Source: Streptomyces sp. YPW6
GTDB taxonomy: Bacteria; Actinomycetota; Actinomycetes; Streptomycetales; Streptomycetaceae
Assembly: GCF_018866325.1 (NCBI RefSeq)
Contig: NZ_CP076457.1
Span: 5,987,001 to 6,051,000 of the forward strand
Direction of reading: 5' to 3'
Length of the DNA: 64,000 bases
Part shown: positions 42,041-50,602 of the stretch, in pieces
How positions within the stretch are numbered: the first letter of the stretch is position 1
How the letters are laid out: the number at the start of each line of letters is the position of its first letter
Notes under the pieces: generated by a model
Seen by the model: the letters and a program-made list of their open reading frames with translations, nothing else
The model's database searches: none
What the model was told of the DNA's origin: nothing
Made by a program: the position numbers and the translations under genes

Positions 42041-43555
42041 TCAGCGGGAGCCGCGGAAGCCCTCGCCCTCCACCACGAGCCCGGCCACCAGCGTCCCCGA
42101 CATCCCGGCGTGCGGGAGACCGCCGCCCGGATGCGCCCAGCCGCCCGCGAGATACAGCCCCGGCAGCCGGGTGGCGTTGCCCGGGTGCAGATACGCGCCG
42201 TCCGCCCCGGCCAGCGCGGGCGGCGGCACCGCACCGCCCTCGGCCCCCGTCTCCGCCTCGGTCTCCGCCGGCGTACGGATCTCCGTGTGCAGGATCCGCT
42301 CCCGCAGCCCGGGAACGGCCGCCCCCGCCCGCTCCACCAGGGCATCGGCGAACCGCTGCCGCACCTGTGCGTCGCGCCAGTCGACCGGCCCCTGCGGAGC
42401 CACCGTCGCGGTGAGCGTCACCGCCTCGTGCTCCGGGTCCGGGCGGGTCGCGGGATCGTCGGGGCGCAGCACCGTCACCGTGGGGTGGCCGGCGACCCGC
42501 CCCCCGAACACCGCCTCCTGCTCCGCCGTCCCCTCCGCGCTGTGCACGACGGTCCGGTGCACCGCATCCGCCTCCCTGGCCCCGCGCAGCGACAGGAGTA
42601 CCGTGAACCGGCCCGCCGAGCCCGCGCCCGAGCCCGCCCGGACCGGCACGTCGTCCGCGCCCCACGCCCGCTGATCCGGCACCAGCCCCGGACGCGGCCG
42701 GACCCCGAGCACCACCCGGTCGGCCCCGGCCACCTCGCCGTCCGCCAGCTCCACGCCCGCCGCCCGGCCGTCCTTCTCGACGACCCGCACCACCTCGGCT
42801 CCGAAGACGAACTCCACCCGGCGGGCCACGCACCGCTCGTACACCGCACGGGCCAGCTCCCGCATCCCGCCCATCACGTACCAGCTGCCGAAGGTCTGCT
42901 CCATGTAGGGCACCAGGGCGGCGCTCGCGGGGGCGGTGCGCGGGTCGAGGCCGTGGGCGAACGCGTACCCGTCGAGCAGGGCCGCCAGGCGCCCGTCCGC
43001 CAGCTCCCACGCGCCGATCTCCGCGACCGTGGACGCCTGCCGGGCCGGGCGCAGCAGCCGCCGCTGCCGCACCGCCGGATACGGATCGCGCCCCAGCACC
43101 TGGTGGTCCGCGCGCAGCGGCTCTTCCAGCAGCGGCCGCCGGGAGCGGTCCCAGGCGTCCCGGGCCCGGTCCATGAAGTCGCTCCAGCGCTCCCCGGAAC
43201 CGGCGCCCAACGCCGCGTCCAGGGCGGTGGCCACCCCGGCCCGGGAGGCGTTCGGCAGGGACACCGCCGTGCCGTCCGGGAAGAGATGGCGGCTCGCCGG
43301 GTCGACCTGGGTCAGCGTCACGGACTGCTCCAGCGACTCCTTGCCGGTCTTCACGAAGAGGTCCCGCTGGACGGCGGGCAGATGCAGCAGCCCGGGGCCG
43401 GTGTCGAAGACGAAGCCCTCGTGCTCGTACCGGCCGACCGAGCCGCCGTAGCCCGCGGACCGCTCGTAGACCGTCACCTTCTCGCCCGCCACGGCCAGCC
43501 GGGCGGCCGCCGCCATCGCGCCCGTCCCGGCGCCGATCACCGCAATTCGTGCCAT
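42041..43555 (-). CDS. Phytoene-desaturase-like (CrtI family) FAD-dependent oxidoreductase
   Basis: A 504-residue flavoprotein. N-terminal FAD motif VIGAGTGAMAAAARLA with ERSAGYGGSVGRYEHEGFVFDTGPGLL matches CrtI-type desaturases and isomerases. The C-terminal LYLAGGWAHPGGGLPHAGMSG is the second FAD segment of the family. There are no other carotenoid genes here, so the substrate is uncertain. TAAAGT seven bases before ATG 43555 suggests a leaderless mRNA. Confidence 0.9.
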   Translation of the reverse strand: MARIAVIGAGTGAMAAAARLAVAGEKVTVYERSAGYGGSVGRYEHEGFVFDTGPGLLHLPAVQRDLFVKTGKESLEQSVTLTQVDPASRHLFPDGTAVSLPNASRAGVATALDAALGAGSGERWSDFMDRARDAWDRSRRPLLEEPLRADHQVLGRDPYPAVRQRRLLRPARQASTVAEIGAWELADGRLAALLDGYAFAHGLDPRTAPASAALVPYMEQTFGSWYVMGGMRELARAVYERCVARRVEFVFGAEVVRVVEKDGRAAGVELADGEVAGADRVVLGVRPRPGLVPDQRAWGADDVPVRAGSGAGSAGRFTVLLSLRGAREADAVHRTVVHSAEGTAEQEAVFGGRVAGHPTVTVLRPDDPATRPDPEHEAVTLTATVAPQGPVDWRDAQVRQRFADALVERAGAAVPGLRERILHTEIRTPAETEAETGAEGGAVPPPALAGADGAYLHPGNATRLPGLYLAGGWAHPGGGLPHAGMSGTLVAGLVVEGEGFRGSR

Positions 43556-43586
43556 GCCGGTGACTTTATCGACCGGCGCCGACACC

Positions 43587-44204
43587 TCAGCCGTCAGGCC
43601 GGAGCCCGCCCGCCGGGGCCGGGCGCTTCTCCGCGCGGCGCTGCGCCCGGCGGCGCAGGAAGCGGCGGATCCGCGAGGCGAGGAAGAGCACGGTGACGAT
43701 CCCGAGCGCCAGCAGCACGGCCGCGATCACGGCGGCCGCCACCGGGTTGAACACCGCGAAGGTGACGATGCCCGCGACCCCGAGGTCCTCGGCGATGCTC
43801 AGGCCGATGTTGCTGAAGGGCTCGGGGGAGGTGTTGACGGCCATCCGCGTACCGGCCTTCACCAGATGGCTCATCAGCGCCGTCGACCCGCCGATCGCCC
43901 CGGCCGCCAGCTCCGGCAGCGAACCGCTCTCCCCGGCCAGCAGCGCCGCCACCACCGCCCCGGCCACCGGCCGGATGACCGTGTGCGCGGTGTCCCAGAC
44001 CGAGTCGACGTAGGGGATCTTGTCCGCGACCGCCTCGCAGAGGAAGAGCACACCGGCCACGATCAGGACGTCCGTGCGCTGGAGCGCGGCGGGCACCTCG
44101 TCGGAGACGCCGGTCGCGCCGAACAGGCCGAGCAGCAGGACCACCGCGTACGCGTTGATCCCGCTCGCCCAGCCGCTGGTGAACACGAGAGGGATGACAG
44201 ACAC
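43587..44204 (-). CDS. DUF4126-type integral membrane protein
   Basis: A 205-residue membrane protein with about five hydrophobic helices and the family opening TSGWASGINAYAVVLLLGLFG. Conserved-looking loops include PYVDSVWDTAHTVIRP and GGSTALMSHLVKAGTRMAVN. The C-terminus is strongly basic and cytoplasmic. GTG 44204 is preceded by TACGAT seven bases upstream and lacks a ribosome site. A MacR-like operator is centred about 63 bp upstream of the predicted start of transcription. Function unknown. Confidence 0.87.
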   Translation of the reverse strand: MSVIPLVFTSGWASGINAYAVVLLLGLFGATGVSDEVPAALQRTDVLIVAGVLFLCEAVADKIPYVDSVWDTAHTVIRPVAGAVVAALLAGESGSLPELAAGAIGGSTALMSHLVKAGTRMAVNTSPEPFSNIGLSIAEDLGVAGIVTFAVFNPVAAAVIAAVLLALGIVTVLFLASRIRRFLRRRAQRRAEKRPAPAGGLRPDG

Positions 44205-44259
44205 GCAGGCGATCGTAACGACCTCCCGCCGGAGCCGGGTGAGGTCGCGGGCGCAGCTC

Positions 44260-44275
44260 TGAGTACGCGTACCTA
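44260..44275. promoter_or_regulatory. MacR-like operator upstream of the DUF4126 gene
   Basis: TGAGTACGCGTACCTA matches TGAGTAC-n2-GTACTCA, the operator described for MacR, at 12 of 14 fixed positions; the left arm is perfect. A second perfect half, TGAGTAC, occurs about 27 bp to the right (from 44286). The rest of the 363-bp gap (44205-44567) holds the gene's promoter and the terminator at 44477-44534, with no convincing gene. Confidence 0.6.
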
Positions 44276-44476
44276 GGCGTGCAGATGAGTACCCGCACGG
44301 ATAGGCCCCGACCTGCGGGGACGGCAGAGTGATGACCACGGAAGGGGCGCTGCGCCAGGACCGCCGGCACGGGGCGGCGGAACGGTGCGGTTCCCCCGAC
44401 GCAACGGGGGTGCGCGACGGATCCCGGGGACCACGGGGGACATACGGGGTCACGGGGAACGGGTTCCGGAAGCACG

Positions 44477-44534
44477 GAAGACGCCGGTCCGAAGAGGTTC
44501 GCGGGGGATGCGAATCTCGTCGGCCGGCGTCTTC
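44477..44534 (-). terminator. Probable terminator after the TetR gene
   Basis: An 11-bp perfect inverted repeat GAAGACGCCGG / CCGGCGTCTTC (44477-44487 with 44524-44534). The 36-base loop holds a smaller TTCGC/GCGAA hairpin, and the element lies downstream of the minus-strand TetR gene. Confidence 0.6.
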
Positions 44535-44567
44535 GGCGTTGCCCGGCGCCTTCCCGGGCGTGCGGCC

Positions 44568-45179
44568 TCAGTGGCCGCTGACCCGCCCGTGCAGCAGCAG
44601 CGACAGGGCCGAGTGGACCTCGTCGATCGAGCGCTCCGGCTGGAACGCCTGCCAGTCCAGCGCCGCCACCAGCACCATCCCGACCAGCGCGGCCGCCGTC
44701 AGCGGGATGTCGATCTCCTCGCTCAGCTCACCGCTGCGCACCGCGTCGCGCAGGACGCCCTCGACGACCGCCACGGCCTCCTGACGCACCACCAGCAGCG
44801 TCGACTGCCAGGCGCGGTTGGTCCGCCAGAGCTCGGCCACGTACAGCTGGGTGAAGGCCGGATAGCGGTCGATGAAGGCGAGCCCGGCCCGGATCATCGA
44901 GTCCAGCGCCTCGACGCGGGTGCCGCCACGCTCCTCGGACTCCTCGGCTGCGGCCCGCAGCGAGGCGGTGAGCAGCCCCACGCCGTGCCGGAGCAGCTCC
45001 TCGAACAGCTCGGTCTTGCTCTTGAAGTTGTAATAGACCGTGCCCTTGGCGACCCCGGCGCGCTCGGCGATCTCGTCGACGGTGGTCGCCGAGAAGCCCT
45101 TCTCGGCGATGAGCGTCACCGCCGCCTCGTAGAGCTTCTGCCGGGTGGCCTGGCGGCGCGTGGTGCCACTGCTTTCCAT
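44568..45179 (-). CDS. TetR-family transcriptional regulator
   Basis: A 203-residue repressor. The N-terminal helix-turn-helix LYEAAVTLIAEKGFSATTVDEIAERAGVAKGTVYYNFKSK is textbook TetR. The helical C-terminal domain should bind a ligand and dimerise. ATG 45179 has GGAAGAA upstream. It is 53 bp downstream of the YhgE/Pip gene on the same strand. A TetR-type palindrome at 48113-48126 precedes the first gene of the operon, suggesting autorepression of an export operon. Confidence 0.93.
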   Translation of the reverse strand: MESSGTTRRQATRQKLYEAAVTLIAEKGFSATTVDEIAERAGVAKGTVYYNFKSKTELFEELLRHGVGLLTASLRAAAEESEERGGTRVEALDSMIRAGLAFIDRYPAFTQLYVAELWRTNRAWQSTLLVVRQEAVAVVEGVLRDAVRSGELSEEIDIPLTAAALVGMVLVAALDWQAFQPERSIDEVHSALSLLLHGRVSGH

Positions 45180-45232
45180 GGGTCCGATTCTTCCAGGCCC
45201 GGGCGTACCCGGGGACGTGACCGCGGGCGCGC

Positions 45233-47320
45233 TCACAGGCTCAGCTCCGGGTGCAGCCGGCTCAGGCTCCACACCTGCTTGCGGCGGGCGGTGAGCGCGG
45301 TCAGGGCGAGCGCGCCGACGGTGAAGGCCGCCAGCACCGCGCAGCCCAGCCATACCGGGGTGAGCGGGCCGCCGGTGATCAGCCTGCGCAGCCCCTCCAC
45401 CACGTACGTCATGGGGAGGTACGGGTGGATCGCACCGAAGAAGCCGGGGCTCGTCTGGACGGGGTACGTGCCCCCGGCCGAGGTCAGCTGGAGCATCAGC
45501 ACCACCAGCACCAGGATCCGCCCGGCCGCCCCGAAGCAGGCGTTCAGCCACTGCACGATCGCGGCGAAGCAGCAGGTCACCAGGGTCAGGAAGCCGATCG
45601 TTCCGGCGGCGTGGGTCATCTGGAGGCCGAGCCCCAGGTGCAGGACGGCCATCAGGGCGCCGACCTGGGCCGTACCGATGGCGGCGACCGGGAGCCAGCC
45701 GGCGAACGCGATCCGCCAGGAGGAGGCCCCGGCGGCGAGCGCCCGCCGGTTGAGCGGCTGGATCAGCATGTACGCCACCATCGCGCCGACCCACAGGGAC
45801 AGCGGGATGAAGTACGGGGCGAAGCCGGTGCCGTAGTTGGGGGCCTCGTGCAGCGACTTGGAGGCCAGCTGGACGGGGTCGGCCATCACGTCGGTGCGTG
45901 CGTCGCGGTCCTTCTTGTCGTAGTCCGGGATCTTGTCCACGCCGTCGTTGAGGCCCTGGGCCAGTTCGGCCGAGCCGTCGCCGAGCCGGAACAGCCCGCC
46001 GTCCAGGTTCTCCGCGCCGGTCTTCAGCTTGCCGACGCCGGTGTCCAGGTTGCTGGAGCCGGTCTGCGCGGTGCCGAGGCCCGCGTGCAGTGCCTGCGCG
46101 CCCTTGGCGACCTTCTGGGCGCCGGTGTTCAGCTCGTTGACCTTCGCCACGGCCGTCGCCAGGTCGTCGTCCAGCGTCGGGACCCGCTTGGCGAGCGCCT
46201 CGGCCTGCTTCTGGAAGGTGACCAGCTGGTTGCTCAGCTTCTTGAGGTCGCCGTTCTGGTTCGTGACCAGGGTGTTCACATCGGCGGCGATCTTCGCGGC
46301 GTCCTCGGCCGTGACCTTGGCGCGCTCCAGCGGCGGGCAGGCGGTGGCGTCGGGCTCCTCGGCCTCCTCGCACTGCGTCCGGTGGATCTCGGCCAGCTCG
46401 TCGGCGGCCTTCCTGGCGCCGGAGGCCGCGGTGGGCGCGGACTTCACGAGCACGTCGAGGTTGTGCCGTACGGCCGCCGAGGTGTCGGCGACCAGTCGTG
46501 CGGTGTCCTGGATGGACTTCCCGTTGTCCTTGAAGAAGGGGCGCACGTCACCGGCGATCCCGTTGACCTTCTCGGCCAGGATCCGGGTGCCTCCGGCGAC
46601 CTGCTGGGAGCCCGTCGCGAGGTCGCGGGAGCCCTGGTTCAGCTTCACGATCCCGTCGGAGAGCTTCTTGCTGCCCGCCTTGGAGTCCTTGAGGCCGTCC
46701 GCGAGGTCCTTCGAGCCCTGCTTGGCCTTGGAGATGCCGCCCTTGAGGTCGTCGGCGCCCTTGGCCGCCTCGGCGGTCTTGTCGTGCAGATCGGAGAAGT
46801 TGATGAAGATGCGGTCCAGGAAACCCCGGGAGGCGTTCGTGGAGGCGGCGTTGCGCACCTCACCGAAGACCGTCTTCGAGATCTGCCCGACGATGTAGTT
46901 GTTGGCGTCGTTCGTCCGTACCTGGAGCGCGCCGGTCTCGGGGGAGTCCCCGCCGCTGGACGCGATCTTCCTGCTGAAGTCCGACGGCATCGTCAGCGAG
47001 AGGTAGTACGTGCCCTCCTCGACACCCTTGTCGGCCTCGGCGGAGCTGACCTCGTGCCAGGCGAAGACCTTGGAGTCGAGCAGCTTCTCGCTGATCTCGT
47101 CCCCGGCGGTGATGCGCTTGCCGTCGCTGGTGGCCCCCTTGTCGTTGTTGACGAGGGCGACGGGCAGCTTGTCGAGCTTCCCGTACGGGTCCCAGAACGA
47201 GCACAGGTACAGGGCGCCGTAGAGCAGCGGCAGGAGCAGCAGGGCGACGAGCGCGGCGGCGGGCAGCTTGCCCCGCCCGAACCGCTTCAGCTCAAGCGCG
47301 GCCAGTTTCGGCGAACGCAT
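45233..47320 (-). CDS. YhgE/Pip-family membrane protein, ABC-2-type permease-like
   Basis: A 695-residue protein with one N-terminal membrane helix (PAAALVALLLLPLLYGALYL), a large extracytoplasmic domain with a long heptad-like Gly/Ser/Lys repeat region (KQGSKDLADGLKDSKAGSKKLSDGI and similar), and five to six C-terminal helices resembling ABC-2 permeases. The layout is that of YhgE/Pip proteins, related to type VII-associated and MmpL-like exporters. Its start overlaps the ABC ATPase-like gene by 29 bp. Cargo unknown. Confidence 0.92.
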   Translation of the reverse strand: MRSPKLAALELKRFGRGKLPAAALVALLLLPLLYGALYLCSFWDPYGKLDKLPVALVNNDKGATSDGKRITAGDEISEKLLDSKVFAWHEVSSAEADKGVEEGTYYLSLTMPSDFSRKIASSGGDSPETGALQVRTNDANNYIVGQISKTVFGEVRNAASTNASRGFLDRIFINFSDLHDKTAEAAKGADDLKGGISKAKQGSKDLADGLKDSKAGSKKLSDGIVKLNQGSRDLATGSQQVAGGTRILAEKVNGIAGDVRPFFKDNGKSIQDTARLVADTSAAVRHNLDVLVKSAPTAASGARKAADELAEIHRTQCEEAEEPDATACPPLERAKVTAEDAAKIAADVNTLVTNQNGDLKKLSNQLVTFQKQAEALAKRVPTLDDDLATAVAKVNELNTGAQKVAKGAQALHAGLGTAQTGSSNLDTGVGKLKTGAENLDGGLFRLGDGSAELAQGLNDGVDKIPDYDKKDRDARTDVMADPVQLASKSLHEAPNYGTGFAPYFIPLSLWVGAMVAYMLIQPLNRRALAAGASSWRIAFAGWLPVAAIGTAQVGALMAVLHLGLGLQMTHAAGTIGFLTLVTCCFAAIVQWLNACFGAAGRILVLVVLMLQLTSAGGTYPVQTSPGFFGAIHPYLPMTYVVEGLRRLITGGPLTPVWLGCAVLAAFTVGALALTALTARRKQVWSLSRLHPELSL

Positions 47321-48092
47321 CGGCCGTCTCCTCTTCGGTGGTGGGTTCCTGGGGGGCGTTTTCCTCGGCGGCGGGCTCTCCGGCGGACTCCTGTACGGCG
47401 GGTGCGGTGCGTACGACCCGAGTGTTCCCGGGCGCCTCGCTGCACACGGCGAGCACCGTGGTCCCGGCGTCGGCCACCGAGCGCAGCAGCGCCCAGGCCT
47501 GCTCGCGTTCGGCGTCCGAGAGCTTGAGGTCGGTGTCGTCGACGGCCAGCAGCCGCGGCCTGCCGATCAGTGCCAGCGCCACGGAAAGCCGCAGCGCCTC
47601 CAGACGTTCCAGGTCGCGGACGGAGGTGCGTCCCGACTTCGGCAGTGTGGCGGGGTCGAGCCCCGCGGCCTCCAGTGCCTCGTCGACCCGGGCCTCGGCG
47701 GCGGCCCGGCGCTCGGCGCGCGGGCGCAGCAGGGCGCGCAGGGGGGAGCCGTAGCGGCCCTGGAGCAGGGCGCGTTCGCCCAGGTGCTCGGCGACGGTGA
47801 AGGCGGGGTCCAGCTCGCTGACGCCCGGCACCGGGCCCAGCGCGGCGATCCTGCGGACGGCGGCGGCCTGCTTCGGCAGGTGCAGCCCGCCGGTCTGCGC
47901 GTGGCCCTCGGTGGTGCGCATCCGGCCGGTCAGGGCGAGCAGCAGACAGGTGCGGCCCGATCCCGACGGTCCCTCGATGGCCACCAGTTCCCCCGGCTCG
48001 GCACTGAACGTCACGTTCCGGAAGACCCGGCCACGCGGTCCCTCCAGTCCGAAGTCCTCGGCGCTGACAGCCGCCCCGTGCGGGCTCTCCAC
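47292..48092 (-). CDS. ABC-transporter ATPase-like protein with degenerate motifs
   Basis: A 266-residue protein with the ABC fold order but eroded motifs. Walker A is GPSGSGRT, with Arg for the catalytic Lys. The LSGGQ signature is replaced by DLERLEALRLS. Walker B RLLAVDDTD has Asp where the catalytic Glu belongs. An acidic Glu/Ala/Thr tail of about 40 residues follows. It is the first gene of an operon with the YhgE/Pip permease and TetR regulator. It may bind nucleotide without normal turnover, or serve as a structural subunit. GTG 48092 has GGAGGG upstream. Confidence 0.85.
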   Translation of the reverse strand: MESPHGAAVSAEDFGLEGPRGRVFRNVTFSAEPGELVAIEGPSGSGRTCLLLALTGRMRTTEGHAQTGGLHLPKQAAAVRRIAALGPVPGVSELDPAFTVAEHLGERALLQGRYGSPLRALLRPRAERRAAAEARVDEALEAAGLDPATLPKSGRTSVRDLERLEALRLSVALALIGRPRLLAVDDTDLKLSDAEREQAWALLRSVADAGTTVLAVCSEAPGNTRVVRTAPAVQESAGEPAAEENAPQEPTTEEETADAFAETGRA

Positions 48093-48112
48093 AGCGACCC
48101 TCCCCTTTTTAA

Positions 48113-48126
48113 ACTGACTGGTCAGT
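48113..48126. promoter_or_regulatory. TetR-type operator before the ABC/YhgE/TetR operon
   Basis: ACTGAC-TG-GTCAGT: perfect 6-bp arms with 2-base centre, 21-34 bp upstream of GTG 48092 and flanked by AAAAAG/TTTTT runs. It matches the common TetR half-site ACTGAC. Confidence 0.8.
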
Positions 48127-48260
48127 CCAAAAAGGTAGTCCGAACTCGCGCTCGAAGCAAAACAGCAGGTCAGAGCCGACCGACGGTCGATTGTCAGTGG
48201 GGCCCGCCACCATGGACACAGACGGCCACGGAGCCGTCACACGACGACAGGAGGTTCGTC

Positions 48261-48788
48261 ATGGCCAGCTCGTCCGCAGCAGCCGCCCCGCGGCGCCGCA
48301 CAGTCAGCCCTGCACCCTCACTGACCGGCGCCTCCAGCGATGTCCACCCCGTGCAGCGCCGCGCCTCGGCGCCGCCCGCCGCCCTCGATCTGCTCGCCAA
48401 AGCCCGCTCCGGCCTCGACGAGGCCGCCGCACTCCGCGAGCCCAACGAGCGGTATGCCACCGCCCACCTCGCCGCCCTGCGCACCGCGGCGGCCGTGCTG
48501 GCCGCCCGCGGCCGCCCCGAGACGAACAAGCGCCGCCGCGACCGAATCCGCAGCGCCTGGGACGTGCTCCCGGAGACTGCCCCGGAGTTGACCGAATGGA
48601 GCGCCCTCTTCGCCTCGGGCGCCGAGCGCCGGGCCCGCGCGGAGGCCGGCATGCCGGGCGCCGCCAGCACGCGCGACGCCGACGACCTGCTGCGCGACGC
48701 GGCCATGTTCCTGCGCCTGGTGGAACGGCTCCTCGTGCTCCAGCCGGTCCTTCCGCAACCCCGCTCGGGGCGCCCCGGCGGCGGATGA
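48261..48788 (+). CDS. SAV_6107-type HEPN-domain protein
   Basis: A 175-residue helical protein. A disordered Ala/Ser/Pro N-terminus (1-40) precedes helices LDLLAKARSGLDEAA and ERYATAHLAALRTAAAVLAARG, the latter of HEPN type. Arg64-x4-His69 fits the R-x(4-6)-H pattern of nuclease HEPN domains, although it lacks the usual polar residue after Arg. The final helices (DDLLRDAAMFLRLVERLL) complete the bundle. GGAGG precedes ATG 48261. There is no partner nucleotidyltransferase nearby. Function unknown. Confidence 0.87.
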   Translation: MASSSAAAAPRRRTVSPAPSLTGASSDVHPVQRRASAPPAALDLLAKARSGLDEAAALREPNERYATAHLAALRTAAAVLAARGRPETNKRRRDRIRSAWDVLPETAPELTEWSALFASGAERRARAEAGMPGAASTRDADDLLRDAAMFLRLVERLLVLQPVLPQPRSGRPGGG

Positions 48789-48938
48789 CCCGGAGCCCGG
48801 CGCCGGACTGCCGTGCGCCGGGCGACGCCGCGCCCGGGACGGCGGGGCGAGGCAATAGGGTGGTGACCGCTCACATCACCACCCGCACTGTCCACGCTCC
48901 GCCGTCCCCGGCGGCATCGTGCCGAGGAGTCATCTGCC

Positions 48939-49697
48939 GTGTCGGACCAGCCGCGCCCCCGCGCCTCCCTCCGTACCGCCGTGGTCTGGGAGGTCCTCAA
49001 GGACGCTCTGGACCGTCAGGTCAAGGCGACCGGGAGGGACGCCCTGGACGTCCTGGACACCGGCGGCGGCACGGGCAACTTCGCCGTGCCCGCGGCCAGG
49101 CTCGGCCACCGGGTCACCGTCGTCGACCCCAGCCCCAACGCACTCTTCGCCCTGGAGCGCCGTGCCGCCGAGGCCGGGGTCGCCGACCGGGTCCGGGGGG
49201 TCCAGGGCGACATCCTCGGCCTGTTCGACGTCGTCGAGCGCGAGGGCTTCGACGCGGTGCTCTGCCACGGCGTCCTGGAGTACGTCGACGAGCCCGCCGA
49301 GGGCGTCCGCACCGCGGTCGCGGCGCTGCGCCCCTCCGGCGCGCTCAGCCTGCTCGCCGCCGGCCTCGGCGGAGCCGTTCTGGCCCGCGCGCTCGCCGGA
49401 CACTTCACCGAGGCCCGGCAGGCGCTCACCGACCCGGCGGGCCGCTGGGGCGAGGGCGACCCGGTGCCCCGCAGGTTCACCGCCGAGCAGCTCTCCGGCC
49501 TGGTCTCCGAGGCCGGGATGGAGATCGCCGCGGTGCACGGCGTCCGGGTCTTCGCCGACCTCGTGCCGGGTGTCCTGGTGGACACCGAGCCGGGGGCCGT
49601 GGAGGCGCTCCTCAAGCTCGAAGCGGCCGCCGCCGAGCAGCCCGCGTTCCACTCGGTCGCCACCCAGCTGCACGTGCTGGGCGAGAAGCGCCACTGA
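48939..49697 (+). CDS. Class I SAM-dependent methyltransferase
   Basis: A 252-residue Rossmann-fold methyltransferase. Motif I VLDTGGGTGNFAVPAA, the acidic ribose-binding VVDPSPNAL, GVQGDILGL and the catalytic-strand region VLCHGVLEYVDEP resemble tRNA or small-molecule methyltransferases of the CmoA/UbiG type. The C-terminal half carries family-specific helices. GTG 48939 has GAGGAG upstream. The substrate cannot be inferred from neighbours. Confidence 0.9.
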   Translation: MSDQPRPRASLRTAVVWEVLKDALDRQVKATGRDALDVLDTGGGTGNFAVPAARLGHRVTVVDPSPNALFALERRAAEAGVADRVRGVQGDILGLFDVVEREGFDAVLCHGVLEYVDEPAEGVRTAVAALRPSGALSLLAAGLGGAVLARALAGHFTEARQALTDPAGRWGEGDPVPRRFTAEQLSGLVSEAGMEIAAVHGVRVFADLVPGVLVDTEPGAVEALLKLEAAAAEQPAFHSVATQLHVLGEKRH

Positions 49698-49865
49698 TCA
49701 GCAACGAAGCTGCGCACGGAGTGGGACTCAGGACCCCCGTACCGGGCGCAAGCCCCGTATGATCGGGTGACACCATCCGGCATGGCGGATCGGTCGTCGG
49801 GGAATCTACGCCTCAACAGCCGAGCCGACATAGCGGTCCGGACTGGCTGAACGCTAGAGGGCGGG

Positions 49866-49894
49866 TTTCACGGGGGCGAATCCCTGCCTATCCT
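49866..49894 (+). promoter_or_regulatory. Promoter of the DUF3040 gene
   Basis: TTTCAC (49866-49871) and TATCCT (49889-49894) with a 17-bp spacer, 51 bp before GTG 49945. The rest of the 247-bp gap holds nothing I can name. Confidence 0.5.
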
Positions 49895-49944
49895 GGAAGG
49901 GCCGCATACCGGTCGCCCCCGCGGCCGACGACGAGGAGGATCCC

Positions 49945-50349
49945 GTGCCGCTCTCGGAGCACGAGCAGCGCATGCTCGAGCAGATGGAGCGAGCGCTGTA
50001 CGCCGAAGATCCCAAGTTCGCGACAGCGCTCGAGGGAAGCGGGCTGCGTACGTACACCCGCAAAAGGGTCTACCAGGCGGTCGCAGGCTTCCTGGTGGGT
50101 ATCGCGCTCCTCATGGCCGGAATGGTCGCCCAGCAGATCTGGATCAGCGTGGTGGGGTTCCTCGTCATGCTCGGCTGTGCCGTGCTCGCGGTCACCGGTT
50201 GGCGCAAAGCGCCCAAGCCCGGTGAACAGCAGCCGGCGGCCGCAGGTGGCGGGGACAGCGGTGCACGCCGCCGACCGAGACAGCGCCGGTCGATGATGAA
50301 CCGCATCGAGCAGCGGTGGCAGCGCCGCCGCGACGAACAGGGCCAGTAG
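49945..50349 (+). CDS. DUF3040 small membrane protein
   Basis: A 134-residue protein with the family opening PLSEHEQRMLEQMERALYAEDPKFA, two membrane helices (QAVAGFLVGIALLMAGMV and ISVVGFLVMLGCAVLAV) and a basic C-terminal tail (RRRPRQRRS ... RWQRRRDE). The family is widespread in actinobacteria and often near division genes. A WhiA/septum role is not established here. AGGAGG precedes GTG 49945. It is monocistronic with its own promoter and terminator. Confidence 0.92.
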   Translation: MPLSEHEQRMLEQMERALYAEDPKFATALEGSGLRTYTRKRVYQAVAGFLVGIALLMAGMVAQQIWISVVGFLVMLGCAVLAVTGWRKAPKPGEQQPAAAGGGDSGARRRPRQRRSMMNRIEQRWQRRRDEQGQ

Positions 50350-50426
50350 GAGTACGCGTCGGCCCTCGCCTTCCCGCGGGGGCGCGCTCCCGCAGGGCGC
50401 GCGTGCGACTCAGGACACAGATGGGT

Positions 50427-50458
50427 GAGGGGCGGCCGCGTTTTCGCGGCCGCCCCTC
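50427..50458. terminator. Terminator after the DUF3040 gene
   Basis: Perfect 14-bp inverted repeat (50427-50440 with 50445-50458) closed by TTTT; it contains GCGGCCGC in each arm. Confidence 0.9.
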
Positions 50459-50532
50459 AGCCGTTGCCGGACGGTGTTCCGGGCGGTAGGGCGCACGGCT
50501 CCGCGCGGTGGCGCCGCCGGGACCCGCGAGAG

Positions 50533-50584
50533 CCGGGAGGTCCTCCGGCCCGAGCCCGCGGGGCCGGGCCGGAGGACCTCCCGG
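50533..50584 (-). terminator. Long hairpin after the transglutaminase operon
   Basis: Perfect 20-bp arms (50533-50552 with 50565-50584). The 12-base loop is itself partly self-complementary. It lies 18 bp beyond the minus-strand transglutaminase stop. The rest of 50350-50602 contains only the neighbouring terminator. Confidence 0.88.
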
Positions 50585-50602
50585 GCGGGACCGTCGCCCG
50601 TC

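Noticed and set aside
42041..43555. Carotenoid gene cluster
   Set aside because: Only one CrtI-like enzyme is present, with no phytoene synthase, cyclase or GGPP synthase nearby.
44329..44784. Possible gene starting MMTTEGALRQ between the DUF4126 and TetR genes
   Set aside because: Runs antisense into the TetR gene, lacks consistent third-position GC, and crosses a likely terminator.
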